Notes: generated by a model from the sequence alone, not told the origin. Shown: positions 1 through 6,550, numbered from the stretch's first letter. The stretch: 9,214 nucleotides of DNA from Bacteroidota bacterium (GCA_004293295.1 RDYC01000258.1:1-9214); one strand, 5' to 3'. A program made the numbers and translations.

Positions 1-1
1 G

Positions 2-895
2 GGCGGTCCTGATGGAGGTGATGGAGGACGAGGTGGACATATTATTATTCGGGGTAACGCCCAAATGTGGACGTTGTTGCATTTAAAATACCGCAAACAT
101 GTTATTGCTGCACCCGGTGGTAATGGCGATGCCGGAAACCGCTCAGGTAAGGATGGTATTGATGAATACCTGGACGTACCTTTAGGTACCGTTGCAAAAG
201 ATGCTGAAACCGGTGAAGTAATGTTTGAAATTACCCATGATGGACAAGAGGAAGTTATTGTTAAAGGGGGAAGAGGAGGACTAGGTAACGCCAATTTTAA
301 AAGCAGCACCAACCAAACGCCCCGTTATGCTATTCCGGGTCAAGATGGAAAAGAAGAATGGAAAATTCTCGAATTAAAAGTATTGGCTGATGTGGGCCTA
401 GTTGGTTTTCCTAATGCAGGTAAATCAACCTTATTAAGTGTGCTTACTGCTGCTAAACCTGAAATTGCTGATTATCCTTTTACTACCATTGTTCCCAATC
501 TGGGCATTGTTCAATACCGAGATTATAAAAGTTTTGTGATGGCTGATATACCCGGCATTATCGAGGGTGCACACGAAGGAAAAGGTCTTGGATTGCGATT
601 CTTACGACATATTGAAAGAAATGCCACGCTGTTATTTATGATTCCTGCTGACAGTAAAAACATTAAGGAAGAATACAAAATACTGGTAAATGAACTTAAA
701 AAGTACAACAAGGAACTGCTCACTAAAAATCGCCTGCTGGCCATTACTAAAAGCGATTTACTAGATGAGGAGTTAATGGCAGAAATGAAAAAAGAACTGC
801 CGCGTGTTCCTCATATATTCATCAGTTCAGCCTCCCAATACCATATTACTGAATTAAAAGACTTGTTGTGGAAAATGATTAACGAAAACAATTAG
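2..895 (+). CDS. obgE: Obg family GTPase, 5' end cut off by window edge
   Basis: Obg is a GTP-binding protein that associates with the large ribosomal subunit and links ribosome assembly to growth and stress signalling. The reading frame is open from base 2, upstream of the first ATG at 65, so that ATG is internal. The fragment begins in the glycine-rich Obg fold (GGPDGGDGGRGG) and continues into the G domain: P-loop GFPNAGKST at 404-430, G3 motif DIPG at 545-556 followed by IIEGAHEGKGLG, G4 motif TKSD at 746-757 and G5 motif SSAS at 824-835. The 297 visible residues lack roughly the first 35 residues (estimate from usual family length). The protein stops soon after G5, so the C-terminal OCT domain of Bacillus-type Obg is absent. 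G4 has Thr where the canonical motif NKxD has Asn. Family assignment is very secure; the true start lies outside the window. Confidence 0.97.
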   Translation, partial: GGPDGGDGGRGGHIIIRGNAQMWTLLHLKYRKHVIAAPGGNGDAGNRSGKDGIDEYLDVPLGTVAKDAETGEVMFEITHDGQEEVIVKGGRGGLGNANFKSSTNQTPRYAIPGQDGKEEWKILELKVLADVGLVGFPNAGKSTLLSVLTAAKPEIADYPFTTIVPNLGIVQYRDYKSFVMADIPGIIEGAHEGKGLGLRFLRHIERNATLLFMIPADSKNIKEEYKILVNELKKYNKELLTKNRLLAITKSDLLDEELMAEMKKELPRVPHIFISSASQYHITELKDLLWKMINENN

Positions 896-991
896 TGCCG
901 TTAATTAGTTAAAGTGTACTAAACCACATACGTTCATTATTTTAAGTAGATATTTTAACCTGACATTTCCTGCATAATTAGATATATGATT

Positions 992-999
992 TACTTTTG
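992..999 (+). promoter_or_regulatory. Putative -7 promoter box, TACTTTTG
   Basis: TACTTTTG is a full match to the Bacteroidetes -7 consensus TAnnTTTG. Its last G is only six bases before the ATG at 1006, so transcription would begin at or very near the start codon, giving a leaderless mRNA. No convincing -33 TTG element is visible at the usual distance. The TTG inside the box is in frame with the gene and can be mistaken for a start codon. Confidence 0.5.
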
Positions 1000-1005
1000 C
1001 AGCAA

Positions 1006-1950
1006 ATGATTGTAGAAGATTACCCAGCGTTTAAAGCCAATATCATATTCCGACACCAACACCTGTCAACCATTATTCCTGCCTTATTTCGAAAGCACCA
1101 GATTAACTATACCCGTAAGCGTATTCATACACCTGATGGCGATTTTTTTAATGTTGATTGTTTATTGCGCAGCCATAAAAAAGCCGTATTGTTAATACAT
1201 GGCTTGGAAGGAAGCAGCCAATCGCAATACATAAAAGGCTTTGCACATTTTTTTACAAACAGTGGTTATGATGTGCATGCCATGAATTTTAGAGGATGTG
1301 GCGGAGAGCTTAACCTAAAACCAAACTCCTACCACAGCGGATTTACAGACGATATCAGGCAATATATAAAAGAACTTGGAACAAAATACGCCTCAGTGTA
1401 TGCTGTTGGATTTAGCTTGGGCGGTAATGCTTTGCTAAAGTACCTTGCCGATGTTAAACAGGTTGATGGGTGCGTTAAAGCTGCTGCCGCATTATCTGTG
1501 CCGGTTGACTTAAAGGGTTGTGCTCTTCAATTAGACCAAGGCTTTAATCGCATTTACATGCAACGTTTTATCAAGAGTTTAACCCAAAAAATTATTCAAA
1601 AAAACAAACAGTTACCACAAGAGGTTAGCATCAAAGGTATTCATCAGATTAAAAACTTTAAAGCATTTGATGATGCCTATACCGCCCCGTTGCATGGGTT
1701 TAAAGATGCTGAAGAATACTGGGCCAAGTGCAGCAGTATAAACACGCTGCACACCATTAACGTACCTACCCTACTCATTAATGCTAAAAACGACCCCTTT
1801 TTAAGCGCCAGTTGTTTCCCTTATGAAGAGGTGGTTGACCACCCTTTTGTACACGCCATTTTTTCTAAATATGGCGGGCATGCCGGTTTTATGTTAAACA
1901 AAAATGTAAATTGGGCTGAACCTGTTGTACACAGTTTTTTTGAAGACTAA
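1006..1950 (+). CDS. YheT-type alpha/beta-fold hydrolase
   Basis: This is a cytosolic serine hydrolase of the YheT/ABHD1-3 family, 314 residues; family members act on ester substrates but the natural substrate here is unknown. Visible features are the oxyanion-side motif HGLEGSS (His65-Gly66-Leu67-Glu68), the family-typical NFRGCGGELN stretch, the nucleophile elbow GFSLGGN with Ser137, an acid in NAKNDPFLS (Asp263) and the catalytic His in YGGHAGF (His292). The full catalytic triad is therefore present. I chose ATG 1006 over an in-frame TTG at 997 because that TTG is part of a promoter -7 box. The next gene starts 12 bases after the stop, suggesting co-transcription. There is no signal peptide. 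The family call is firm; any specific substrate would be a guess. Confidence 0.92.
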   Translation: MIVEDYPAFKANIIFRHQHLSTIIPALFRKHQINYTRKRIHTPDGDFFNVDCLLRSHKKAVLLIHGLEGSSQSQYIKGFAHFFTNSGYDVHAMNFRGCGGELNLKPNSYHSGFTDDIRQYIKELGTKYASVYAVGFSLGGNALLKYLADVKQVDGCVKAAAALSVPVDLKGCALQLDQGFNRIYMQRFIKSLTQKIIQKNKQLPQEVSIKGIHQIKNFKAFDDAYTAPLHGFKDAEEYWAKCSSINTLHTINVPTLLINAKNDPFLSASCFPYEEVVDHPFVHAIFSKYGGHAGFMLNKNVNWAEPVVHSFFED

Positions 1951-1962
1951 CACACCAAAAAT

Positions 1963-2310
1963 ATGATTACCATTTACGGAATTAAAAATTGCAATACCAT
2001 GCAAAAAGCTTTTTCGTGGCTAGATGAACGTCAAATTGAATATCGTTTCCATGATTATAAAAAAGAAGGTATTGACGTTGATAAATTGCTATCATGGCTA
2101 AAAAAAAGCACATTAGGTGAACTCATCAATAACAAGGGCACTACTTATAGAAACTTAACTGAAAAAGAAAAAGAAGCATTGATACATCCTGAAAAATGCT
2201 TGCCCATTATTCAGAAACAGACTAGCGTAATTAAACGTCCCATTATTGAATACCAAAACAAATTATTGATAGGTTTTAATCCGGAAATTTGGCTAAACAC
2301 CTTTAAGTAA
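1963..2310 (+). CDS. ArsC/YffB/Spx-like thioredoxin-fold protein
   Basis: A 115-residue protein of the ArsC-related superfamily that holds arsenate reductase, YffB and Spx. It opens with MITIYGIKNCNTMQKA, very close to the YffB signature, with the single N-terminal Cys10 at the position of the reactive cysteine. It also has the conserved basic-Pro motif KRPII (Arg92-Pro93) that lines the active site in the family. There is no second Cys next to Cys10, unlike the CxxC of classical Spx. Length is typical. True arsenate reduction is not indicated: no ars genes lie nearby, and many family members act in thiol redox chemistry or as RNA polymerase-binding regulators. The gene follows the hydrolase by 12 bases and is probably in its operon. 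Family call strong, function uncertain. Confidence 0.88.
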   Translation: MITIYGIKNCNTMQKAFSWLDERQIEYRFHDYKKEGIDVDKLLSWLKKSTLGELINNKGTTYRNLTEKEKEALIHPEKCLPIIQKQTSVIKRPIIEYQNKLLIGFNPEIWLNTFK

Positions 2311-2331
2311 AATAAGTAAACAAATTGCTTT

Positions 2332-2354
2332 TGAGTTAAACATTTTTGAACTCA
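2332..2354 (+). terminator. Weak hairpin after the ArsC-like gene
   Basis: TGAGTT at 2332-2337 pairs with AACTCA at 2349-2354 across an 11-base loop. It lies about 20 bases after the stop codon at 2310 and ahead of the next promoter, where a terminator would be expected. The stem is only 6 bp and no T-run follows, so this is a weak candidate. Confidence 0.2.
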
Positions 2355-2386
2355 CAATAAACCCTGCTTTTTTAGCCATACTTTAT

Positions 2387-2394
2387 TATACTTG
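2387..2394 (+). promoter_or_regulatory. Putative -7 promoter box, TATACTTG
   Basis: TATACTTG matches TAnnTTTG at seven of eight positions and, like the box before the hydrolase gene, is followed by CAG and then an ATG six bases after the G. The same octamer occurs on the opposite strand before the radical SAM gene. The arrangement predicts a leaderless or nearly leaderless mRNA for the exporter gene. Confidence 0.45.
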
Positions 2395-2400
2395 CAGGGC

Positions 2401-3042
2401 ATGGATATTATTGCACCTATATGGAAAGGACTGGTTACCGGAATATTGTTTACATTAACGTTCGGTACTGTGTTTTTCTCACTTATTCAAACCAGCATTA
2501 AACGCGGTATTTACAAGGCCCTTTTCATTGCTTTTGGGGTATTGTTAAGTGATGCCTTTTTTATTGCTGTAGCTGTGTTGGGCACCACTTTTATTGCAGA
2601 CGAAATGCGGAAACTAGATACTGAAATAAGACTAGTTGGGTTTATCTTTCTGCTTATTCTGGGAATCAGGTCTATTGTTAAAAAAGAAGTTGACCACACT
2701 AACGATGCGCCATTAACAGAAAAAAAAGATATTCTGTATGTAATGAAGGGAATCATGTTAAATAGCATTAACCCCATGATTTTAATAAGTTGGATGGGGG
2801 TTACCACCTACATTGAAGGAACGGCACAATTTACCTTGCACCAAGTGATTTTGTTTTACATAGTGGTGTTGTTCACTATGTTCGGCACCATGTTTGGCAT
2901 CAGTTATTTTGCAGGCAAACTCCGAACGGTATTGTCAGCCCAGAACATGAACCGACTCAATATTGGTAGCGGTTTGTTGTTTATGATTTTTGCCGTAGTC
3001 ATTTTTTGGCCGGTATTGGAAACCTATCTCTTCAAACGTTAA
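2401..3042 (+). CDS. LysE/RhtB-family transporter
   Basis: A 213-residue inner-membrane protein of the LysE superfamily, whose members export amino acids or related small molecules. Six hydrophobic segments can be read at about residues 8-30, 40-62, 74-92, 112-138, 146-168 and 183-205. The family's N-terminal hairpin pattern is present (GLVTGILFTLTFGTVFFSLI, then Lys-Arg-Gly and FIAFGVLLSD), as is the conserved Asn-Pro in MLNSINPMILISW. The usual Pro-Gly-Pro of the first segment is replaced by Phe-Gly-Thr, seen in divergent members. The start is ATG 2401; an in-frame TTG nine bases upstream belongs to the -7 box. The substrate cannot be deduced. It is separated from both neighbours and probably forms its own transcription unit. 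Confidence 0.85.
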   Translation: MDIIAPIWKGLVTGILFTLTFGTVFFSLIQTSIKRGIYKALFIAFGVLLSDAFFIAVAVLGTTFIADEMRKLDTEIRLVGFIFLLILGIRSIVKKEVDHTNDAPLTEKKDILYVMKGIMLNSINPMILISWMGVTTYIEGTAQFTLHQVILFYIVVLFTMFGTMFGISYFAGKLRTVLSAQNMNRLNIGSGLLFMIFAVVIFWPVLETYLFKR

Positions 3043-3150
3043 CTTATTTATTATCGTTTCCACTGTAACAAACTGGCAAAAACCTAAAACATTCCTAACA
3101 AAAGTTAATACTTTCCCAATATTCCAACTTAAGTAGTAATTAGGCTCACA

Positions 3151-3170
3151 ATGTGTTTTCTTTAACACAT
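3151..3170 (+). promoter_or_regulatory. Inverted repeat covering the kinase start codon
   Basis: ATGTGTT (3151-3157) and AACACAT (3164-3170) are perfect reverse complements around a 6-base loop. The right arm includes the first two bases of the kinase ATG. In the mRNA this would be a 7-bp hairpin over the start codon; in DNA it is a symmetric site that a dimeric regulator could bind. The left arm also opens a tiny in-frame reading frame, Met-Cys-Phe-Leu-stop (3151-3165), ending three bases before the kinase start. The repeat is seen directly; any role is inference. Confidence 0.45.
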
Positions 3171-4515
3171 GATACGCCATAGCCTAAACCATATTTTGCT
3201 CTTTTTATTCTTGCTCATTTCAGTGCTGCAAGGAATCTTTTTTTATAATACTTATTATTTAAACAGGCAGCAAATCAACAACAAACTGCAACAAACTATT
3301 GCAAATATTGAACAGAAAATAGAACAGCATGAGATAAGTAGACACAAGGAACTTTTTAAAGAGTACAGCAAGAAGTACTTATGCGCTCCTGAACAGGATA
3401 AATTTATGGATATCACCTTTAGACTGTTTAAGGCTGATACATTTAACAACTTGCAAGAACTCAGTGAAACCATCTATCAAAAATTAAGCAAACAAGCCAT
3501 TAACAGCACTAGGTTTCAAGTGAATCAATTACCAATAGACACCAATTTTATTGGTGCAACAATTAGCAATTACCTACAAGCTATTGACCAAAACCTCAAC
3601 ATTACCTACCGTTTAGACACCTTAAAACAACAAGCAATAAGCCAACAACAACCCGTTATTAAACTGTTTGATGATTACCGATTTTATGCCCCGTTGTACC
3701 TTACCATTACCATTTCAGGAGTAAACAGCTTCTTGTTTAAGCAACTTTTTGCCATATTATTTAGTTGCATCATTATCCTGATTTTATTCTTTTTTGCTAC
3801 CAGATACACCTACCTTACCCTTATCAAGTACAAACAATTGGCCGATAGTAAAACAGCATTTATCAGCCACCTGGCTCACGAAATTAAAACGCCACTTAGC
3901 AGCATCTATATTTCAAGCCAGGCACTCAGAGACAGCCGAATCAGCCATGAGAATTTTTCCCCAAACACTTACGTGCATGCCATCTACTTCGAATCGCAAC
4001 GGCTAAAAAAGCAACTCGAAAACGTGCTGTATGTGTCTGCTGCCGAAAAAAACTTTCTCACCATGAACAAAAAACCAACCAACATCAATAACCTTACTTT
4101 AACAGTAATGCAACTGTTTAATAAGCGCATTCTGGATGCTGGTGGCCATATGCGTTTGTTTGTTGATGATGATGCATACACCTTAAACATTGATCGCACC
4201 CACTTTGGCAATGTTATTTATAACTTAATTGATAATGCCATCAAATACTCTCAAACAAGAACTCTTGATATTCAAATTGACATCACCTCAAACGCCTCAA
4301 ACCTCATCTTTAAAATATCAGACAAAGGTGTGGGCATACCTTTAACCATGCAGAAAAACTTATTCAGCATGTTTTATAAAGCCCATCAACATATTTCAGG
4401 CTTTGGGGTTGGCCTGCATTATGCCAAGTGCATTATTGAGGCACATAAAGGGAATATTAGCCTTGCCAGTGAAGTAAATGTCGGTACCACTTTTATGATA
4501 GCAATTCCACTTTAA
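3169..4515 (+). CDS. Membrane-bound sensor histidine kinase
   Basis: A 448-residue two-component sensor kinase. An N-terminal membrane segment (about residues 8-27) is followed by an extracytoplasmic sensor region of about 160 residues rich in Gln, Asn and Lys that I do not recognise, then a second membrane segment (about 191-211). The cytoplasmic part has the HisKA dimerisation region with the H-box HLAHEIKTPLSS (phospho-accepting His237), then an ATPase domain with N-box NLIDNAIKYS (Asn352, Asn356), G1 box DKGVGIP (385-391), F-box FSMFYKAH and G2 box GFGVGLHYAK (411-420). All catalytic boxes are intact. There is no recognisable HAMP or PAS domain. The partner response regulator follows after four bases, so they are co-transcribed. 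The signal sensed is unknown. The first two bases of the start codon lie in a small hairpin. Confidence 0.95.
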   Translation: MIRHSLNHILLFLFLLISVLQGIFFYNTYYLNRQQINNKLQQTIANIEQKIEQHEISRHKELFKEYSKKYLCAPEQDKFMDITFRLFKADTFNNLQELSETIYQKLSKQAINSTRFQVNQLPIDTNFIGATISNYLQAIDQNLNITYRLDTLKQQAISQQQPVIKLFDDYRFYAPLYLTITISGVNSFLFKQLFAILFSCIIILILFFFATRYTYLTLIKYKQLADSKTAFISHLAHEIKTPLSSIYISSQALRDSRISHENFSPNTYVHAIYFESQRLKKQLENVLYVSAAEKNFLTMNKKPTNINNLTLTVMQLFNKRILDAGGHMRLFVDDDAYTLNIDRTHFGNVIYNLIDNAIKYSQTRTLDIQIDITSNASNLIFKISDKGVGIPLTMQKNLFSMFYKAHQHISGFGVGLHYAKCIIEAHKGNISLASEVNVGTTFMIAIPL

Positions 4516-4519
4516 AATT

Positions 4520-5227
4520 ATGACGAACAATTTATTATTGATTGAAGACGATTTTACACTAGGAGATGTAATTAAAAGTTACTTGAGCAGTTTAGGTTAT
4601 AGGGTAATTTGGGCACAAAATGCAACAACTGCATTTAAGCTATTTAACACAGAAGAAATCGCAATATGCTTAGTTGATATAGGCTTACCGGACCGAGATG
4701 GATTTGATGTAGTGAAGGATATGAAACTGGTTAATAAATCGGTGCCTATATTATTTTTAACATCCAGAAATCAGATTGATGATAAAATTAAGGCATACGA
4801 AATTGGCGCTGATGATTATCTGTGCAAACCGTTCGAAATGAAGGAGCTTGAATTAAGAATAAGTGCGTTAAAAAAACGATTTGGATTATCCGCAGAAGAA
4901 TCAGGCAGTAACGTATTATGCAATATAGGCAGTATACAGTTTAACCCTTTACTTAGGAGGCTAAAAACCAAAGAAGGTCAAGTTAAGCTTTCGCATATTG
5001 ATTGTGAGCTACTAAAACTGCTTTATTTAAACAGGAACAAGTATATCCAAAATGAGATTATCCTTAAAGCCATATGGGGCAATAATGATAAAGCCACTTA
5101 TAAACGCTTGTCGGTTTATATCAATCGTTTGAGAAACCTACTTAAAAACTCCGGTAACGTGCACATTGATAATGTTTACGGCTTGGGATATAAACTACAG
5201 ATTGATCTAGAAACACCCAATTACTAA
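4520..5227 (+). CDS. OmpR-family response regulator
   Basis: A 235-residue DNA-binding response regulator, the likely partner of the kinase four bases upstream. The receiver domain (about residues 3-118) has the acidic pocket Glu9-Asp10-Asp11, phospho-acceptor Asp53 in CLVDIGLPDRDG, the switch Thr81 in LFLTSR, and Lys103 in the KPF motif after GADDYLC. The C-terminal winged helix-turn-helix (about 130-228) has the OmpR/PhoB pattern: LSHIDCELLKLLYLN, the NEIILKAIWG turn, the recognition-helix region KRLSVYINRLRNLLK and the wing ending VYGLGYKL. All catalytic residues are present, so phosphotransfer should be functional. Its targets are unknown; the lipoprotein gene immediately downstream is an obvious candidate (inference). 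Confidence 0.96.
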   Translation: MTNNLLLIEDDFTLGDVIKSYLSSLGYRVIWAQNATTAFKLFNTEEIAICLVDIGLPDRDGFDVVKDMKLVNKSVPILFLTSRNQIDDKIKAYEIGADDYLCKPFEMKELELRISALKKRFGLSAEESGSNVLCNIGSIQFNPLLRRLKTKEGQVKLSHIDCELLKLLYLNRNKYIQNEIILKAIWGNNDKATYKRLSVYINRLRNLLKNSGNVHIDNVYGLGYKLQIDLETPNY

Positions 5228-5252
5228 ACAAAGGCTAAAGCTTAATAAACTA

Positions 5253-5312
5253 TTCATAAAAATCAGTATTTCAAATAGTTATATACAATTCATATCAAAA
5301 GTTGTGTTCATA
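5253..5312 (+). repeat. TTCATA direct repeats before the lipoprotein gene
   Basis: TTCATA occurs at 5253-5258, 5289-5294 and 5307-5312, with a degenerate TTCAAA at 5270-5275. Steps are 17, 19 and 18 bases. The last copy overlaps the putative -7 box. They could be regulator half-sites, but short AT-rich words recur by chance and the step does not match the 10-11 bp usual for OmpR-family sites. Confidence 0.25.
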
Positions 5313-5316
5313 TTTG
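5309..5316 (+). promoter_or_regulatory. Putative -7 promoter box, CATATTTG
   Basis: CATATTTG matches the Bacteroidetes -7 consensus TAnnTTTG at seven of eight positions. It is 21 bases before the lipoprotein ATG at 5338, which leaves a short A-rich untranslated leader. No clear -33 element is seen. Confidence 0.4.
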
Positions 5317-5337
5317 TACCAACAAAATTTAACAACT

Positions 5338-5877
5338 ATGAAAAAATTAACACAACACACCGTTTTATTGCTTGCTTTTGGAAGTTTGCTTTTAGCCTGT
5401 AAAGATGAGGAAACCAAAAAAGAAGATCCTAAGCCTAACACACCAATTGTTACACCCGCTACCATGGCATCGTTAAAAGGGAATTGGAAATCCAGTGGTA
5501 CCAATCAAGCCCAAGGCGACCAAAGCGGGTACTCAGAATCTATTCTAAGCGTAAATGAGGATAGTACTTGCAGTTGGACTAAGGTTTCCAAATCTGGCTC
5601 AGGTAGCAATTTAGTAATGACAGGACGACTGACATTAACACCCTCTAACTTTAAAGACAGTGCGGGGTACCCCATTGATTACATTGCTTTTACTTTTGAT
5701 AAAATAAATGGGCAATCCTTTAGTGGAACCACTTTTGGCATTTATCAAGCAAAAGAAACTTCCCTTAAATTAGACTGGTTATTTTATCGAAGTGGCGTTA
5801 CCACTGCAGAGCCGGATAAGGGATGGGGAAGTAGCAGCGAAGGCTTATCCGCTTTATCAACTTACACCAAACAATAA
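5338..5877 (+). CDS. Small lipoprotein, possibly surface-exposed, lipocalin-like
   Basis: A 179-residue secreted lipoprotein of unknown function. The signal peptide is MKKLTQHTVLLLAFGSLLLAC, with the lipobox LLAC and lipidated Cys21. Right after the cysteine comes Lys-Asp-Glu-Glu, which resembles the lipoprotein export signal (Lys followed by acidic residues) shown in Capnocytophaga to send lipoproteins to the cell surface. A charged, Pro/Thr-rich linker follows to about residue 44. The mature domain starts LKGNWKSSG, a Gly-x-Trp pattern found at the start of lipocalin-like beta barrels, and alternates like beta strands. The start is ATG 5338, because upstream in-frame codons lack a signal-peptide shape and overlap the promoter. 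The stop codon lies in the arm of a strong hairpin. Adjacency to the two-component system suggests, but does not show, control by it. Confidence 0.8.
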   Translation: MKKLTQHTVLLLAFGSLLLACKDEETKKEDPKPNTPIVTPATMASLKGNWKSSGTNQAQGDQSGYSESILSVNEDSTCSWTKVSKSGSGSNLVMTGRLTLTPSNFKDSAGYPIDYIAFTFDKINGQSFSGTTFGIYQAKETSLKLDWLFYRSGVTTAEPDKGWGSSSEGLSALSTYTKQ

Positions 5878-5918
5878 ATTATGGGAGGGATGCTTTTGGG
5901 CATCCCTCCCATAATTTA
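5875..5918. terminator. Bidirectional terminator hairpin shared by convergent genes
   Basis: A perfect 19-bp stem: the left arm (5875-5893) ends GGGAGGGATGC, the loop is TTTTGG, and the right arm (5900-5918) starts GCATCCCTCCC. The outer stem is AT-rich, so each strand reads the GC-rich core followed by a short A/T stretch, which suits termination in both directions. The lipoprotein stop (TAA, 5875-5877) and the DUF4199 stop (TTA on the + strand, 5916-5918) are the outermost base pairs of the stem. Confidence 0.9.
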
Positions 5919-6461
5919 AGCAGCACTTGGCGTTACCGCTTTTCTTTTTAAAATAGCAGCAGCTATTAATGAAATAACCAATCCCAATGGCACAATTTCC
6001 ATATACGTCATAGCAGCGTTAAACAATGGATTTTGGTATAATTCATTATACTTAATCATTTCGGCAATACTAGCCTGCAACTCAGCTTCTGAAGCACCAG
6101 CGGCTTTTAGCTTTGCCTGATAAGATTTGGCCATGATATCAAAAAAATCAGGCACAAAAAAGTAGTAATCCAACAACCAAACAACTACATAAATTGTTGA
6201 AGCAATTAAGGTAATGTAAAGCCCAATTAAAAAAGCCCTTCCAAATGTTACAACCCCGCTATTAAAGCGGTCTCTGTAATTTTTAATCCCGACAAAGATT
6301 AAACTAAAAGCAATAATCATGGCCGTATAGCCATAAACCATTCCATTGCCATAATCAAATGAGGGGTCTAAAAAGGGAAAAATCATTACCCAAATAGAAC
6401 TGATTAACCCGGCAATCAGTCCGAACACGATGGTGTTTTTGTTTAACATAATATTTAACAT
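5916..6461 (-). CDS. DUF4199-like membrane protein
   Basis: A 181-residue integral membrane protein resembling the DUF4199 family of Bacteroidota, whose function is unknown. Four hydrophobic segments are visible: about residues 11-30, 43-59, 76-98 and 154-173. The stretch GMVYGYTAMIIAFSLIFVGI followed by KNYRDRFN, then a Gly-x3-Thr-Phe-Gly-Arg-Ala-Phe helix start, is characteristic. Between the third and fourth segments is a charged, Ala/Glu-rich loop (about 105-145), likely a soluble helix pair. A second in-frame ATG at 6449 (MLNKNT) is an equally good start and would remove four residues. It lies 89 bases downstream of the LuxR-type gene on the same strand and probably belongs to that unit. 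The gap holds an unusual set of interlocked inverted repeats. The stop codon pairs within the shared terminator. Confidence 0.8.
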   Translation of the reverse strand: MLNIMLNKNTIVFGLIAGLISSIWVMIFPFLDPSFDYGNGMVYGYTAMIIAFSLIFVGIKNYRDRFNSGVVTFGRAFLIGLYITLIASTIYVVVWLLDYYFFVPDFFDIMAKSYQAKLKAAGASEAELQASIAEMIKYNELYQNPLFNAAMTYMEIVPLGLVISLIAAAILKRKAVTPSAA

Positions 6462-6492
6462 TTAGCCCACAAACCAACACGATAACCTCATA

Positions 6493-6542
6493 TTGTGGCT
6501 CATACTTAAGGGTGAATTTGCCACAAAATAAGTATTTTCACC
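6493..6542 (-). repeat. Three interlocked inverted repeats in the DUF4199 leader
   Basis: On the + strand six short words occur in the order C, A, B, C', A', B', each primed word being the exact reverse complement of its partner. They are TTGTGGC (6493-6499), ATACTTA (6502-6508), GGTGAA (6511-6516), GCCACAA (6520-6526), TAAGTAT (6529-6535) and TTCACC (6537-6542). Word starts are 9, 9, 9, 9 and 8 bases apart and each pair encloses 20 bases. In the leftward mRNA, three hairpins are possible, and any two can coexist only as a pseudoknot. It begins 8 bases after the LuxR-type stop codon and ends about 31 bases before the DUF4199 start. The pattern is directly visible; whether it is a structured leader, a set of protein sites or chance is unknown. 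Confidence 0.5.
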
Positions 6543-6550
6543 ATTTGGTA

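Noticed and set aside
896..991. Terminator after obgE
   Set aside because: Only a 5-bp TTAGT/ACTAA inverted repeat is visible, with no T-run, so I see nothing convincing in this gap.
997..1005. TTG at 997 as start of the alpha/beta hydrolase (adding Met-Gln-Gln)
   Set aside because: The TTG is the end of a full-match -7 box and an ATG follows nine bases later. The same logic excludes TTG 2392 for the exporter.
1963..2310. Arsenate resistance gene
   Set aside because: The sequence is nearer YffB/Spx-type proteins and no other ars genes are present, so the arsenic role is not supported.
3036..3109. Distant TTAACTT and AAGTTAA words flanking the gap after the exporter gene
   Set aside because: Seven bases separated by about 60 bases in AT-rich DNA are expected by chance. 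No compact hairpin forms.
3169..5227. Possible base-composition shift between the C-richer kinase gene and the regulator gene, as a sign of transfer
   Set aside because: Inspection by eye showed overlap between segments of both genes. Without a computed codon-usage comparison it is not a reliable signal.
5302..5337. Upstream extension of the lipoprotein from TTG 5302
   Set aside because: It covers the promoter box and would place 12 extra residues in front of an otherwise perfect signal peptide.
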